Notes: a model not told the origin generated them from the sequence alone. 37,194 nt of DNA from BRH-c54 sp036567945 (GCA_036567945.1 DATCTM010000046.1:1-37194); one strand, 5' to 3'. Positions 1 to 7,771 are shown, numbered from the stretch's first letter. A program made the numbers and translations.

Positions 1-127
1 AGAGTAAAAACATTACAAGGACAAAATTTACAAAAATTTAACAAATCATGTTGAATTTATAAATCTTTTAGACGTTAATACGACAATTGCCCTATAAAGG
101 TTGCTTTTTTTTAGATAAAAAACAAAA
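1..127. other. Short stretch without a recognisable gene
   Basis: AT-rich sequence downstream of the minus-strand alanine racemase gene. I see no convincing reading frame, RNA gene or GC-rich terminator stem here. A plus-strand frame that crosses it runs over the racemase gene and looks like a shadow. Confidence 0.5.
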
Positions 128-1204
128 TCAAATAAAGTCTCGTTTTACTCTGGGAGAGATAGTAGTAAAAACCTCATATGGTATGGTTTTCAGAACCTTA
201 GATAAAGAAAGTACGCTTTCCTTAGTATTGAAAAGTAAAGCAACATCCTCTTCAGAACACTCTATGCCAGTTACATCTATCATAGTAATGTCCATACAAA
301 TATTTCCTATAGTTGGAGCCGGTTTACCATTTACGATTAAAAACCAATTACCATTACCCAACTGACGATTAAATCCATCTGCATAACCTATAGGTATAGT
401 TGCAATAACGGTTGGTTTAGTTACTTTTCCCACCCTTCCATAACCAATGGTTTCGCTAGCTTGTAAATGATGAATTTGAGCAATTTTAGTTTTTAGCACC
501 GCTACATTTTTTAATGTTGCATTTGCTTTTTCATCTTCTGTAAACCCTAACAAACCTATTCCCAACCTTACCATATCGTAATGTGCCTCCTGAAAACGAA
601 CAATAGCATTGGAGTTAGCAATATGTCTATCAATTTTATACTTGAATGAGGTTGAAATTTTCTCAGCCATCTTTTCAAATTGCTTCATCTGATTTAATGA
701 ATACTGATCTTCATCAGGGTTATCAGAAGAACTTAACTGAGAAAAGACACTTTCTATTATTATGTTAGGGTATTGTTGTATGGTTTTTATTACTTCATCT
801 AGTTCGTCCATTTTCAACCCCAAACGATGCATTCCGGTATCTAACTTTAAATGAATATTGAAATTTTTATCAATAGGTAATATCTTAATACTATTAATAA
901 AAGCTGCTAAAGACAATAATGAAAATATTGTCGGAGTAAGTTGGTGTTTTATTATTAAATCAAAACTTTCTAACTCAGGCTTCATTATGGCAATTGGCAA
1001 TTTCACTCCTGCCTTTCTAATTTCTACTCCCTCTAAAATATTAGCGACACCTAAATAATCTACTCCTTGTTCCTCTAAAAATCTTGATAGTCCAATCGGC
1101 CCAAGTCCATAACCATAGGCCTTAACCATTACCATTACTTTTGTTTTAGGCTGCAACAAGCCCCTAAAATAATTAAGATTGTGAGCTAAATTTTCTTTAC
1201 TCAC
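128..1204 (-). CDS. alr: Alanine racemase (PLP-dependent)
   Basis: Converts L-alanine to D-alanine in the cytoplasm for peptidoglycan synthesis. Numbered from the GTG at 1204, the PLP lysine is K28 in VMVKAYGYG, the catalytic tyrosine of the partner subunit is Y255 in IGYGRVG, and the C-terminal GNICMD motif is near 300-305. Many Bacteroidota carry this domain fused behind MurF; here it stands alone. Start problem: the frame stays open upstream to a TAG at 1241-1243, and codons 1205-1219 encode TVLE, which continues the family's usual N-terminus (T-x-LEI). The frame has no ATG or other NTG start before GTG 1204, so the true start may be an unusual codon such as ATA at 1235-1237. The usual active-site histidine of the (S/T)H(L/F)A motif is Q156 (FSQLSSSD). 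Family identity is secure; the start is not. Confidence 0.9.
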   Translation of the reverse strand: MSKENLAHNLNYFRGLLQPKTKVMVMVKAYGYGLGPIGLSRFLEEQGVDYLGVANILEGVEIRKAGVKLPIAIMKPELESFDLIIKHQLTPTIFSLLSLAAFINSIKILPIDKNFNIHLKLDTGMHRLGLKMDELDEVIKTIQQYPNIIIESVFSQLSSSDNPDEDQYSLNQMKQFEKMAEKISTSFKYKIDRHIANSNAIVRFQEAHYDMVRLGIGLLGFTEDEKANATLKNVAVLKTKIAQIHHLQASETIGYGRVGKVTKPTVIATIPIGYADGFNRQLGNGNWFLIVNGKPAPTIGNICMDITMIDVTGIECSEEDVALLFNTKESVLSLSKVLKTIPYEVFTTISPRVKRDFI

Positions 1205-1257
1205 TTCAAGGACGGTATCGTACTTTAGTTTTTTTATAACCTATTTTTTTATCGCTC

Positions 1258-1265
1258 CAAAAGTA
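1258..1265 (-). promoter_or_regulatory. Bacteroidota-type -7 box for alr
   Basis: On the minus strand this reads TACTTTTG, an exact match to the TAnnTTTG box of Bacteroidota housekeeping promoters. No clear TTTG -33 element lies at the usual distance. Transcription would begin near 1250, which leaves at most about 45 bases before the GTG at 1204 and only about a dozen before the ATA at 1237. Confidence 0.5.
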
Positions 1266-1333
1266 AGAAAGTTAATTTTCCTAAATTAAATTCATCTAAA
1301 TTTAAAGAAATTTTATAATTAACAATTTAAAAG

Positions 1334-1341
1334 TAACTTCG
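1334..1341 (+). promoter_or_regulatory. Probable -7 box for rseP
   Basis: TAACTTCG differs from TAnnTTTG at one position and ends 20 bases before the rseP ATG. No good -33 element is visible. It lies in the short divergent region shared with alr. Confidence 0.35.
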
Positions 1342-1361
1342 CCCGAATTTAATTTTAAAAC

Positions 1362-2696
1362 ATGGAATACATTATACAAGGCGGACAACTACTTTTAAGC
1401 ATCTCTATATTAGTGATATTACACGAAGGTGGTCATTTTTTTGCTGCCAAATTTTTCAAAACTAAAGTAGAAAGTTTTTATCTCTTTTTCAACCCTTGGT
1501 TTTCCATCTATAAAAAGAAAGTTGGAGATACCGAATATGGTATTGGTTGGTTACCATTAGGTGGTTATGTAAAAATTGCCGGAATGATTGATGAAAGTAT
1601 GGACAAAGAACAAATGAAACAACCTCCTCAACCATGGGAATTCCGTGCTAAACCAACTTGGCAACGATTAATTATTATGCTTGGGGGTATAATTGTAAAC
1701 GTAATTGTTGGCTTTTTAATATACAGCTTTGTATTAATGGGTTATGGCGAAAAGTTTCTACCTGCCGATGAACTTAAAGATGGCGTTTGGTGCTTAAACG
1801 AGTCTATTACCAACGAAATAGGACTTCAAAATGGAGATAAAATTATTACCATTAATGGTGAAGCTCCTGAAACCTTTGAACAAATGCAAGAAGAGGTTTT
1901 TTATTCTAAAACAATGATAGTAGAACGTAATGGCGAACAAATTTCCTTAAATATTCCTACTGATTTAGTTGATAAATTATTAAAGGAAAGAAGAGGTCCT
2001 TTATTTGCCTACCGAATTCCATTTACCGTTGGAGGAACATTAAAAGATTATCCTGCCGCAAAAGCAGGTCTTAAACCAAAAGATAAAATTATTGGAATAA
2101 ATGATACCCCTATTAATTATTATGATGAATTTAAGGAGAAATTAACTCCTTACATCAACCAAACAGTAAATATAAAAGTAATAAGAGATAACGAAACCAT
2201 TACACTTCCTGTCGAAATTGTAGATTCAGCTTTTATTGGCGTCTCTCCTTATCCGTACTCATTAACAGAATTGGAAAAAGAAGGTGTTTATACGCCTAAA
2301 ACTGTTCATTATTCCTTTTTTGCTGCATTTCCAAGAGGTATTGAAATAGCCGTTGAGAAAATTGTAAATTATTACAAACAGTTTAAGTTAATGCTTAATC
2401 CTGAAACGGGAGCTTATAAAGGAATGGGTGGATTTGCTACTATCAGTAAATTATTTGGACCAGAATGGGAATGGCAAAATTTCTGGGAAAAAACTGCTTG
2501 GATTTCGTTGGTGTTAGCATTTATGAACCTATTACCTATTCCTGCTTTGGATGGCGGACATGTAATGTTTTTATTATACGAAATGATTACTGGCAGAAAA
2601 CCTAATGAAAAAATTATGGAATACGCTCAGGTAGCAGGCATGGTGCTTTTATTAGCTTTAATGTTGTACGCTAATACCGACTGGCTTAGGTTTTAA
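1362..2696 (+). CDS. rseP: Site-2 zinc metalloprotease RseP (RIP protease)
   Basis: Inner-membrane protease that cleaves transmembrane segments of substrates such as anti-sigma factors. In other bacteria it acts in envelope stress signalling and clears leftover signal peptides. At 444 residues it has the full family layout: a first membrane helix carrying the zinc motif HEGGH at 21-25, two PDZ-like regions between about 110 and 290, and the second metal-site motif MNLLPIPALDGG at 388-399, with D397 as the third ligand, followed by a last membrane helix. The ATG fits a -7 box just upstream. It is divergent from alr and about 100 bases from the next plus-strand gene. The local substrate cannot be told from this window. 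Confidence 0.95.
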   Translation: MEYIIQGGQLLLSISILVILHEGGHFFAAKFFKTKVESFYLFFNPWFSIYKKKVGDTEYGIGWLPLGGYVKIAGMIDESMDKEQMKQPPQPWEFRAKPTWQRLIIMLGGIIVNVIVGFLIYSFVLMGYGEKFLPADELKDGVWCLNESITNEIGLQNGDKIITINGEAPETFEQMQEEVFYSKTMIVERNGEQISLNIPTDLVDKLLKERRGPLFAYRIPFTVGGTLKDYPAAKAGLKPKDKIIGINDTPINYYDEFKEKLTPYINQTVNIKVIRDNETITLPVEIVDSAFIGVSPYPYSLTELEKEGVYTPKTVHYSFFAAFPRGIEIAVEKIVNYYKQFKLMLNPETGAYKGMGGFATISKLFGPEWEWQNFWEKTAWISLVLAFMNLLPIPALDGGHVMFLLYEMITGRKPNEKIMEYAQVAGMVLLLALMLYANTDWLRF

Positions 2697-2801
2697 TTAA
2701 CTTTTAGTTGTTTACAAACTCTCTTCACTAGAGGTTTTCTCCAACTGATTTTGGCATAATTTTATGGTGAATAGCATTATTTATCAATAAAAAATTAACC
2801 C

Positions 2802-3626
2802 ATGAAATTAATTTCCAAAATTCTATTAGTAATCGCCATTATAAATACCGGCATTTTATCTGCCCAAGAAACTACTACAGGTGAAGCTATCATACATGAC
2901 CCGGCAGCCAAAAATAATGTGTTAATCATTCCTTTCGAATCTAAAATGTACTTTTCGGATATTGATGGAGATTTAAGTCAAAAAAACGAAATGAATTTCC
3001 ATGAAATAAAAGCCATGTTTCGTGCAGAATTAGATAAAAACCTATTTATCTCACTTAAAGAGTATTTTAATCCACTATCGTTTTATACTATGGAACAAGA
3101 TGTTGTTCAAAAAGAATTGACTTATATCTACAGTTCCATTGGCTACAAATATCAAATAATTGAACCCGAAGTTGTAGAGAAAGAAACACCTGCTAAAAAA
3201 CTGTTCAATAAAATTAAACCCAAAGAGAAAGAAAAAGAACCTCAAGAAGCTACTATTCAAAACGGAGAAATTGTTGCTGAAATAGATAACCGCGAAAAAT
3301 TTATGAATACCGTAATTACCAATGATAACCTTATTCCCAATTTAAACAAAACCTACGAAAGCACTTATTATGTTTTTATCAATCAGCTAGACATTAAAAA
3401 AAGTGCTGATGATACTTATAAAGCTGCCGAAAATCAATACAAAAGAGAAATAAAAGTACATTATACCATTATAAACAGCAACACTAAAGAAGTAAGTTCA
3501 GGAGCCATTATCTCTAGGTTTAATTCAAGCGAAAGTGATATTAATAAAATCATTAAAATACATTTTCCTCTAATTGCTGAAAAAATTACCCAAAAACTCG
3601 TAACACCAACGCTTCAAGCAGAATAA
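2802..3626 (+). CDS. Secreted protein of unknown function
   Basis: I do not recognise this 274-residue protein. It begins with a clear signal peptide (MKLISKILLVIAIINTGILSAQ), so it should be exported to the periplasm or outer membrane. Residues 40-45 (VLIIPF) resemble the opening strand of proteins that deal with extracytoplasmic stress or lipoprotein assembly, but that is not enough to name a family. A lysine/glutamate-rich, probably disordered stretch lies near 125-150 (KPKEKEKEPQE). The second half has alternating strands and polar helices. It ends 7 bases before the deacetylase gene, so the two are probably co-transcribed. Confidence 0.8.
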   Translation: MKLISKILLVIAIINTGILSAQETTTGEAIIHDPAAKNNVLIIPFESKMYFSDIDGDLSQKNEMNFHEIKAMFRAELDKNLFISLKEYFNPLSFYTMEQDVVQKELTYIYSSIGYKYQIIEPEVVEKETPAKKLFNKIKPKEKEKEPQEATIQNGEIVAEIDNREKFMNTVITNDNLIPNLNKTYESTYYVFINQLDIKKSADDTYKAAENQYKREIKVHYTIINSNTKEVSSGAIISRFNSSESDINKIIKIHFPLIAEKITQKLVTPTLQAE

Positions 3627-3633
3627 AACCAAC

Positions 3634-4245
3634 ATGTATTTAGTAAAATCATCTTATTTTATTAAAAAATACTACTCCAATTTTATTTGGAAAATTCCTA
3701 CTTCCGAAAAAATTATCTACCTCACTTTTGACGATGGACCAACCCCAAAAATTACCGAGTGGACATTAGCCACCTTAAAAACTTTTAATGCTAAAGCCAC
3801 TTTTTTTTGTGTGGGTTCCAATGTGGCAAAACACCCCGAAATCTTCCAACAAATTATTAGCGAAGGACATGCTGTAGGTAACCACACCTACCATCATTTA
3901 AATGGTTGGCATACCGACAATGAAGCTTACCTCCGCAACATCAAAAAATGCGAAGAGCTGGTAAAAAGCAACTTATTTCGTCCGCCTTATGGTAGAATAA
4001 AAAAATCGCAATACGAGATGATAAAAGATGATTATAAGGTAATTATGTGGGATGTATTAAGTGGTGATTTTGATCCAAAGACCAGTCCGGAAAAATGCCT
4101 AAGCAATGTAATAAATAACACTACCGAAGGCGCCATCATTGTCTTTCATGACAGCCTAAAAGCTGCTAGCAACCTTAAACACACCTTACCAAAAGTATTA
4201 GCCCATTTTGCTGAGCAAGGGTACCGGTTTGAGAGAATATTATAA
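3634..4245 (+). CDS. Polysaccharide deacetylase (NodB homology domain)
   Basis: Carbohydrate esterase family 4-type enzyme that removes N-acetyl groups from a glycan such as peptidoglycan or a surface polysaccharide. All five NodB motifs can be read: TFDDGP at 31-36 (metal and catalytic aspartates D33 and D34), HTYHH at 84-88 (metal histidines H84 and H88), RPPYG at 116-120, W139-D140, and VFHDS at 170-174 with the catalytic-site H172. At 203 residues it is little more than the catalytic domain. No cleavable signal peptide is obvious; the N-terminus is basic and aromatic. It follows the unknown secreted gene by 7 bases. The substrate is unknown. Confidence 0.88.
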   Translation: MYLVKSSYFIKKYYSNFIWKIPTSEKIIYLTFDDGPTPKITEWTLATLKTFNAKATFFCVGSNVAKHPEIFQQIISEGHAVGNHTYHHLNGWHTDNEAYLRNIKKCEELVKSNLFRPPYGRIKKSQYEMIKDDYKVIMWDVLSGDFDPKTSPEKCLSNVINNTTEGAIIVFHDSLKAASNLKHTLPKVLAHFAEQGYRFERIL

Positions 4246-4260
4246 TAATAAAATACTAAA

Positions 4261-4300
4261 AAAGATTCCTGTTTTCGCTACACTGCACAGGAATGATGTT
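4261..4300. repeat. Short palindromic repeat, ATTCCTGT...ACAGGAAT
   Basis: Arms at 4265-4272 and 4287-4294 are perfect 8-base inverted complements around a 14-base loop. The sequence has the look of dispersed intergenic palindromes common in many bacterial genomes (AGATTCCTG...CAGGAATGA). It lies between the convergent deacetylase and purN genes and could also act as a weak transcript end. Confidence 0.55.
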
Positions 4301-4327
4301 AAGATTTGGCTATGTGCGTTGGAAAAG

Positions 4328-4351
4328 TCCCCCTTCGGGAGATTAGGGGGT
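4328..4351. repeat. GC-rich palindromic mini-repeat (CCCCC...GGGGG) overlapping the purN 3' end
   Basis: CCCCC at 4329-4333 and GGGGG at 4346-4350 flank TTCGGGAGATTA. This is strikingly GC-rich against its surroundings. On the minus strand it supplies the last sense codons and stop of purN (ACC CCC TAA) and is followed by ACTTTT, so it may terminate that transcript. It resembles mobile mini-repeats seen at gene ends in Bacteroidota. Confidence 0.55.
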
Positions 4352-4906
4352 TAACAACTCCTCAATAACTTTCGGAAAATGCTCATATTCCAATTGATGG
4401 ATTTTATTGGCGACATCTTCATAAGAATCGGTTTCACTAACGGCACACTTCGCTTGAAAAATAATAGCACCTTCATCATAATGTTCATTTACATAATGAA
4501 TAGTGATACCTGTTTCTTTTTCTTTATTAGTAACAACCGCTTTATGTACAGCATCTCCATACATTCCTTTTCCGCCATATTTGGGTAATAATGCCGGGTG
4601 TATGTTGATGATTTTATTGGGAAAAGCAGCAATTAAATTTTCAGGTATTTTGAGTAAAAATCCAGCCAATACTATAAAATCAATGCCTTTATCCTTCAAT
4701 AAATCGACTAATTCGCCCGATTTTAACTGTTCAGAAGAAAAAACTGTACTTTCAACACCTATTTTTTTTGCTCTCTCCAATACAGAAGCATCTGCTTTAT
4801 TGGTAAGAATTAGCCCAACTTCTGCAATAGGCTTGTCTTTAAAATAATTGGCAATGTTTTCAGCGTTAGAGCCGCTACCGGAAGCAAAAATGGCAATTTT
4901 ATACAT
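4343..4906 (-). CDS. purN: Phosphoribosylglycinamide formyltransferase
   Basis: Transfers a formyl group from 10-formyl-tetrahydrofolate to GAR, the third step of de novo purine synthesis, in the cytoplasm. The protein has 187 residues, within the normal size of this single-domain family. Visible landmarks are the N-terminal phosphate-binding loop FASGSGSN (7-14), the catalytic pair N101 and H103 in NIHPALLP, the GGKGMYG loop at 111-117, and D144 in HYDEGA, matching the Asn-His-Asp triad of E. coli PurN. The gene stands alone and is transcribed away from acpP. A TACTTTTG promoter box lies 24 bases upstream. Its last codons are part of a GC-rich mini-repeat, so the C-terminus may have been reset by that insertion. 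Confidence 0.95.
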   Translation of the reverse strand: MYKIAIFASGSGSNAENIANYFKDKPIAEVGLILTNKADASVLERAKKIGVESTVFSSEQLKSGELVDLLKDKGIDFIVLAGFLLKIPENLIAAFPNKIINIHPALLPKYGGKGMYGDAVHKAVVTNKEKETGITIHYVNEHYDEGAIIFQAKCAVSETDSYEDVANKIHQLEYEHFPKVIEELLTP

Positions 4907-4930
4907 GAAATAATAGTATTTTTATAGTCG

Positions 4931-4938
4931 CAAAAGTA
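4931..4938 (-). promoter_or_regulatory. -7 box for purN
   Basis: Minus-strand TACTTTTG is an exact TAnnTTTG match, 24 bases upstream of the purN ATG. No TTTG -33 element is seen at the expected spacing. Confidence 0.5.
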
Positions 4939-5041
4939 GGAATTAAAGTAATTTTACACCTTTAAAAACACGTGTAAATTCTTAAAACTAAGCACCAATA
5001 AAAATTATGTGAATAAAATAGATACGAATAATCAAAAATAA

Positions 5042-5073
5042 TTTGATTATATTGAGATAAATAATTTTCTTTG
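5042..5073 (+). promoter_or_regulatory. Promoter of acpP (-33 TTTG, -7 TTTCTTTG)
   Basis: TTTG at 5042-5045 is followed after 20 bases by TTTCTTTG at 5066-5073. The spacing and sequence fit the TTTG/TAnnTTTG promoter of Bacteroidota apart from one base in the -7 box. It ends 27 bases before the acpP ATG. Confidence 0.6.
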
Positions 5074-5100
5074 CACCTTATAAACTTAAAATTAAAAAAC

Positions 5101-5337
5101 ATGTCAGATATTACAGGAAAAGTAAAATCAATTATTGTTGACAAATTAGGCGTTGACGAAAACGAAGTAACAAATGAAGCAAGCTTTACTAACGATTTAG
5201 GAGCTGATTCTTTAGACACAGTTGAATTGATTATGGAATTTGAAAAAGAGTTTAATATTGCTATTCCAGACGATGAAGCTGAAAAAATTGCTACAGTAGG
5301 TGATGCTATTAATTACATCGAAAACAACCTAAAATAA
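5101..5337 (+). CDS. acpP: Acyl carrier protein
   Basis: Small acidic protein of 78 residues that carries growing acyl chains on a 4'-phosphopantetheine arm during fatty-acid synthesis. The attachment serine is S37 in the GADSLDTVEL motif. I chose the ATG at 5101, which gives the standard MSDI-type N-terminus, rather than an upstream in-frame TTG at 5071 that overlaps the promoter box. fabF follows 97 bases later and rnc after that, the usual acpP-fabF-rnc order. A weak stem with a T-run between acpP and fabF could make acpP transcript more abundant than the genes behind it. Confidence 0.97.
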   Translation: MSDITGKVKSIIVDKLGVDENEVTNEASFTNDLGADSLDTVELIMEFEKEFNIAIPDDEAEKIATVGDAINYIENNLK

Positions 5338-5372
5338 GCGATTTAAGCTCTATAAAAAATTGTTTAGAAATT

Positions 5373-5400
5373 GCTTTGGATGTTTAGTTCAAAGCTTTTT
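5373..5400 (+). terminator. Weak terminator or attenuator after acpP
   Basis: GCTTTG at 5373-5378 pairs with CAAAGC at 5390-5395, followed by five Ts. The stem is only 6 bp with an 11-base loop, so at most partial termination is likely between acpP and fabF. Confidence 0.35.
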
Positions 5401-5434
5401 CTGTTTATAATCAAATTTTTAACCTAACAGATTT

Positions 5435-6688
5435 ATGGAATTAAAAAGAGTTGTTGTAACCGGAATAGGTGCCATTACCCCATTAGGAAATACATTTCCT
5501 GAAACTTGGGAAAACCTTAAGAAAGGTGTTAGTGGTTGTGCTCCTATCACAAGATTTGATGCTACAAAGTTTAAAACACAATTTGCTTGTGAAGTAAAAA
5601 ACTTTGATGCTGCCGACCATTTTGACAGAAAGGAAGCTAGAAAAATTGATCCTTATACTCAATTTGCATTAATTGCTTCTAAGGAAGCTGTTACTGATTC
5701 AAAAATTAACCTAGAAACGGTTAATAAAGACAGAGTTGGTGTTATTTGGGGGTCAGGAATTGGAGGTATTAAAACTTTTCAAGATGAAGTAACCAATTTT
5801 GTTGGTGGCGATGGAACTCCAAGATTTAACCCTTTCTTTATTCCTAAAATGATTGCAGATATTGCTTCAGGATTAATTTCTATGGAATATGGTTTTAGAG
5901 GTCCTAACTTTACCACTGTTGCGGCATGTGCTTCTTCTACCAATGCACTTATTGATGCTTTTAATTATATCCGTTTAGGAAAAGCTGATGTATTCGTTGC
6001 TGGAGGTTCTGAAGCTGCCATTTATGAAGCTGGAATGGGTGGCTTTAATGCTATGCACGCTCTTTCAACTAGAAATGATTCTCCAGAAACTGCTTCTCGT
6101 CCTTTCGATAAAGACAGAGATGGATTTGTAATGGGAGAAGGTGGTGCTGCTGTTATTCTTGAAGAATACGAACATGCAAAAGCTAGAGGTGCTAAAATTT
6201 ATGCAGAAGTAATTGGTGGTGGTTTATCTGCCGATGCTCACCATATGACAGCTCCACACCCTGAAGGATTAGGTGCTAAAAACGTAATGCTTAATGCTAT
6301 TGATGATGCAGGAATTTCTCCTGAAGATATTGATTACATTAATGTACATGGAACTTCTACCCCATTAGGAGATATTGCTGAAACACAAGCAATTCTTTCT
6401 GTTTTTAACAATCATGCTTATAACTTAAACATAAGCTCAACAAAATCAATGACAGGTCATTTATTAGGTGCAGCAGGTGCTTTAGAAGCTATTGCCACCC
6501 TTATGGCTGTTAATGAGGATATCGTTCCTCCAACCATTAATCATTTTACTGATGATGAATCTTTTGACCCTAAATTAAACTTTACGTTTAACAAAGCTCA
6601 AAAAAGAGAAGTTAGAGCTGCTCTTAGTAATACCTTTGGTTTTGGTGGACATAATGCTTCTATTATTTTTAAAAAATATAAAAGTTAA
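5435..6688 (+). CDS. fabF: 3-oxoacyl-[acyl-carrier-protein] synthase II
   Basis: Condenses malonyl-ACP with acyl-ACP to elongate fatty acids. At 417 residues it is full length. The thiolase-fold active site is intact: nucleophile C165 in VAACASS, H305 in VHGTSTPLGD and H342 in SMTGHLLGAAG, plus the C-terminal FGFGGHN loop. It lies between acpP, its carrier protein, and rnc. The rnc start codon TTG abuts the fabF stop with no gap, which implies translational coupling. Confidence 0.97.
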   Translation: MELKRVVVTGIGAITPLGNTFPETWENLKKGVSGCAPITRFDATKFKTQFACEVKNFDAADHFDRKEARKIDPYTQFALIASKEAVTDSKINLETVNKDRVGVIWGSGIGGIKTFQDEVTNFVGGDGTPRFNPFFIPKMIADIASGLISMEYGFRGPNFTTVAACASSTNALIDAFNYIRLGKADVFVAGGSEAAIYEAGMGGFNAMHALSTRNDSPETASRPFDKDRDGFVMGEGGAAVILEEYEHAKARGAKIYAEVIGGGLSADAHHMTAPHPEGLGAKNVMLNAIDDAGISPEDIDYINVHGTSTPLGDIAETQAILSVFNNHAYNLNISSTKSMTGHLLGAAGALEAIATLMAVNEDIVPPTINHFTDDESFDPKLNFTFNKAQKREVRAALSNTFGFGGHNASIIFKKYKS

Positions 6689-7384
6689 TTGTTAGCCTTA
6701 TTATTCAAAAAAAAATCCCAATATGCGTTAAAATTAGAACGCATATTGGGATTTTTTCCTAAAAACACCTCCATTTACAAGCAAGCACTAACACATAAAT
6801 CTTTGGTTGGTGATGACAAGATTATTCAAAGTAATGAACGTTTAGAGTTTTTAGGTGACAGTATTTTAAGCAGCGTTGTCTCTCATTATCTATTTTTACG
6901 GTATCCTTTCAAAGATGAAGGATTTCTTACCCAATTACGCTCTCGATTTGTAAGCAGAGAAATGCTTAACTCACTTAGTAAAAAAATAGGGCTAGCAGAA
7001 CTTATTGAAAAAAAACCTGAAGAGAAAAGTTTGAGCATATTAGGAAATGCTTTAGAAGCATTGATTGGAGCTATTTATATTGATAAAGGTTACGAACATG
7101 CTCGAAATTTTATTGAACAAAAATTAATTGAAAATCATTTAGATAGCGAGAAAATTGTAGCCCAAGAAACCAATTTTAAAAGCAGGGTAATAGAATGGTG
7201 TCAGAAAAATAAAATTCCTTTCGAATTTGAAACGATTGAAGATTTAGAAGGAAATCAAAATATATATACTGTAACTTTGCTTATCAATTCAGAGATTAAA
7301 GGTATTGGCAAAGCTTTTTCTAAAAAGAAAGCTGAACAATATGCCGCTGAACAATTTTATAATGAAATTGCTAATGAAACTTAA
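6689..7384 (+). CDS. rnc: Ribonuclease III
   Basis: Double-strand-specific endoribonuclease for rRNA and mRNA processing. The 231 residues hold an N-terminal RNase III domain with the signature NERLEFLGDS at 49-58 (acidic residues E50, E53, D57) and the second acidic site E123 in ALEALIGA, then a C-terminal double-stranded RNA-binding domain (about 160-230) ending in SKKKAEQYAAEQF. The position matching E. coli D114 appears to be N120. The start is a TTG directly abutting the fabF stop; no in-frame ATG precedes the conserved LERILGF segment. Codons 8-23 lie within a perfect 20-bp inverted repeat, described separately. The rnc reading frame continues sensibly through it. Confidence 0.93.
   Translation: MLALLFKKKSQYALKLERILGFFPKNTSIYKQALTHKSLVGDDKIIQSNERLEFLGDSILSSVVSHYLFLRYPFKDEGFLTQLRSRFVSREMLNSLSKKIGLAELIEKKPEEKSLSILGNALEALIGAIYIDKGYEHARNFIEQKLIENHLDSEKIVAQETNFKSRVIEWCQKNKIPFEFETIEDLEGNQNIYTVTLLINSEIKGIGKAFSKKKAEQYAAEQFYNEIANET
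6710..6757 (+). promoter_or_regulatory. Perfect 20-bp hairpin inside the start of rnc
   Basis: The arm 6710-6729 (AAAAAATCCCAATATGCGTT) is the exact reverse complement of 6738-6757, with an 8-base loop AAAATTAG. The 3' arm ends in six Ts. It looks like the other terminators in this window but lies wholly within the rnc reading frame, from codon 8 to codon 23. Possible roles are an attenuator between fabF and rnc, or an RNase III substrate for self-control, as known for the rnc leader in E. coli. The inverted repeat is certain; the role is inferred. Confidence 0.7.
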
Positions 7385-7404
7385 TATACAATAGCACAAT
7401 AACA

Positions 7405-7755
7405 ATGATAGAAGAGAATGAATTAAAAGAAAAGTGGGAAAATGTTTTGAAAATGGTGGAAGATCGTTTTGGTGAACAAATAGATGAACAAACCATACTT
7501 TATATAATTGGTTTACAAGAACTCAATAAACCGCATACCGTTTTTCAAAAAGAGGAGAAAGTAGATATTATCCATATTGGTATCTGCACCGTTTTAAGTC
7601 AATTTGGTTATTACAGATTTACTGGAAGAGATGAAGATGGCTGGCCTCACTTCAAAAACATCAAAAAAATACCCTCTAACGCCAAAGGAAGAAAGCAATT
7701 GTTATTAATGCGAAAAGCGATAATTGATTATTTTGAGAACCTGAAAAAATTGTAA
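7405..7755 (+). CDS. Conserved small protein of unknown function
   Basis: 116 residues with no signal peptide and no membrane segment, so probably cytoplasmic. It looks like a compact helix-strand protein (helical N-terminus with EKWENVLKMVEDRFG, a middle segment HIGICTVLSQFGYYRFTGRDEDGWPHF, helical C-terminus). I recognise no catalytic motif. It begins 20 bases after rnc, so it is probably the last gene of the acpP-fabF-rnc transcript. Its stop codon lies 3 bases from the end of the convergent lipoprotein gene. Confidence 0.8.
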   Translation: MIEENELKEKWENVLKMVEDRFGEQIDEQTILYIIGLQELNKPHTVFQKEEKVDIIHIGICTVLSQFGYYRFTGRDEDGWPHFKNIKKIPSNAKGRKQLLLMRKAIIDYFENLKKL

Positions 7756-7771
7756 GAATTACTTTACAATT
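7748..7771. repeat. Inverted repeat spanning two convergent stop codons
   Basis: AATTGTAA at 7748-7755 pairs with TTACAATT at 7764-7771. The arms contain the stop codon of the 116-residue gene and the last codons of the convergent lipoprotein gene. The stem is AT-rich with no T-run, so it would be a weak two-way transcript end at best. Confidence 0.35.

Noticed and set aside
87..365. Plus-strand reading frame of 92 codons
   Set aside because: Overlaps the alanine racemase gene on the other strand, with no family signal in its protein.
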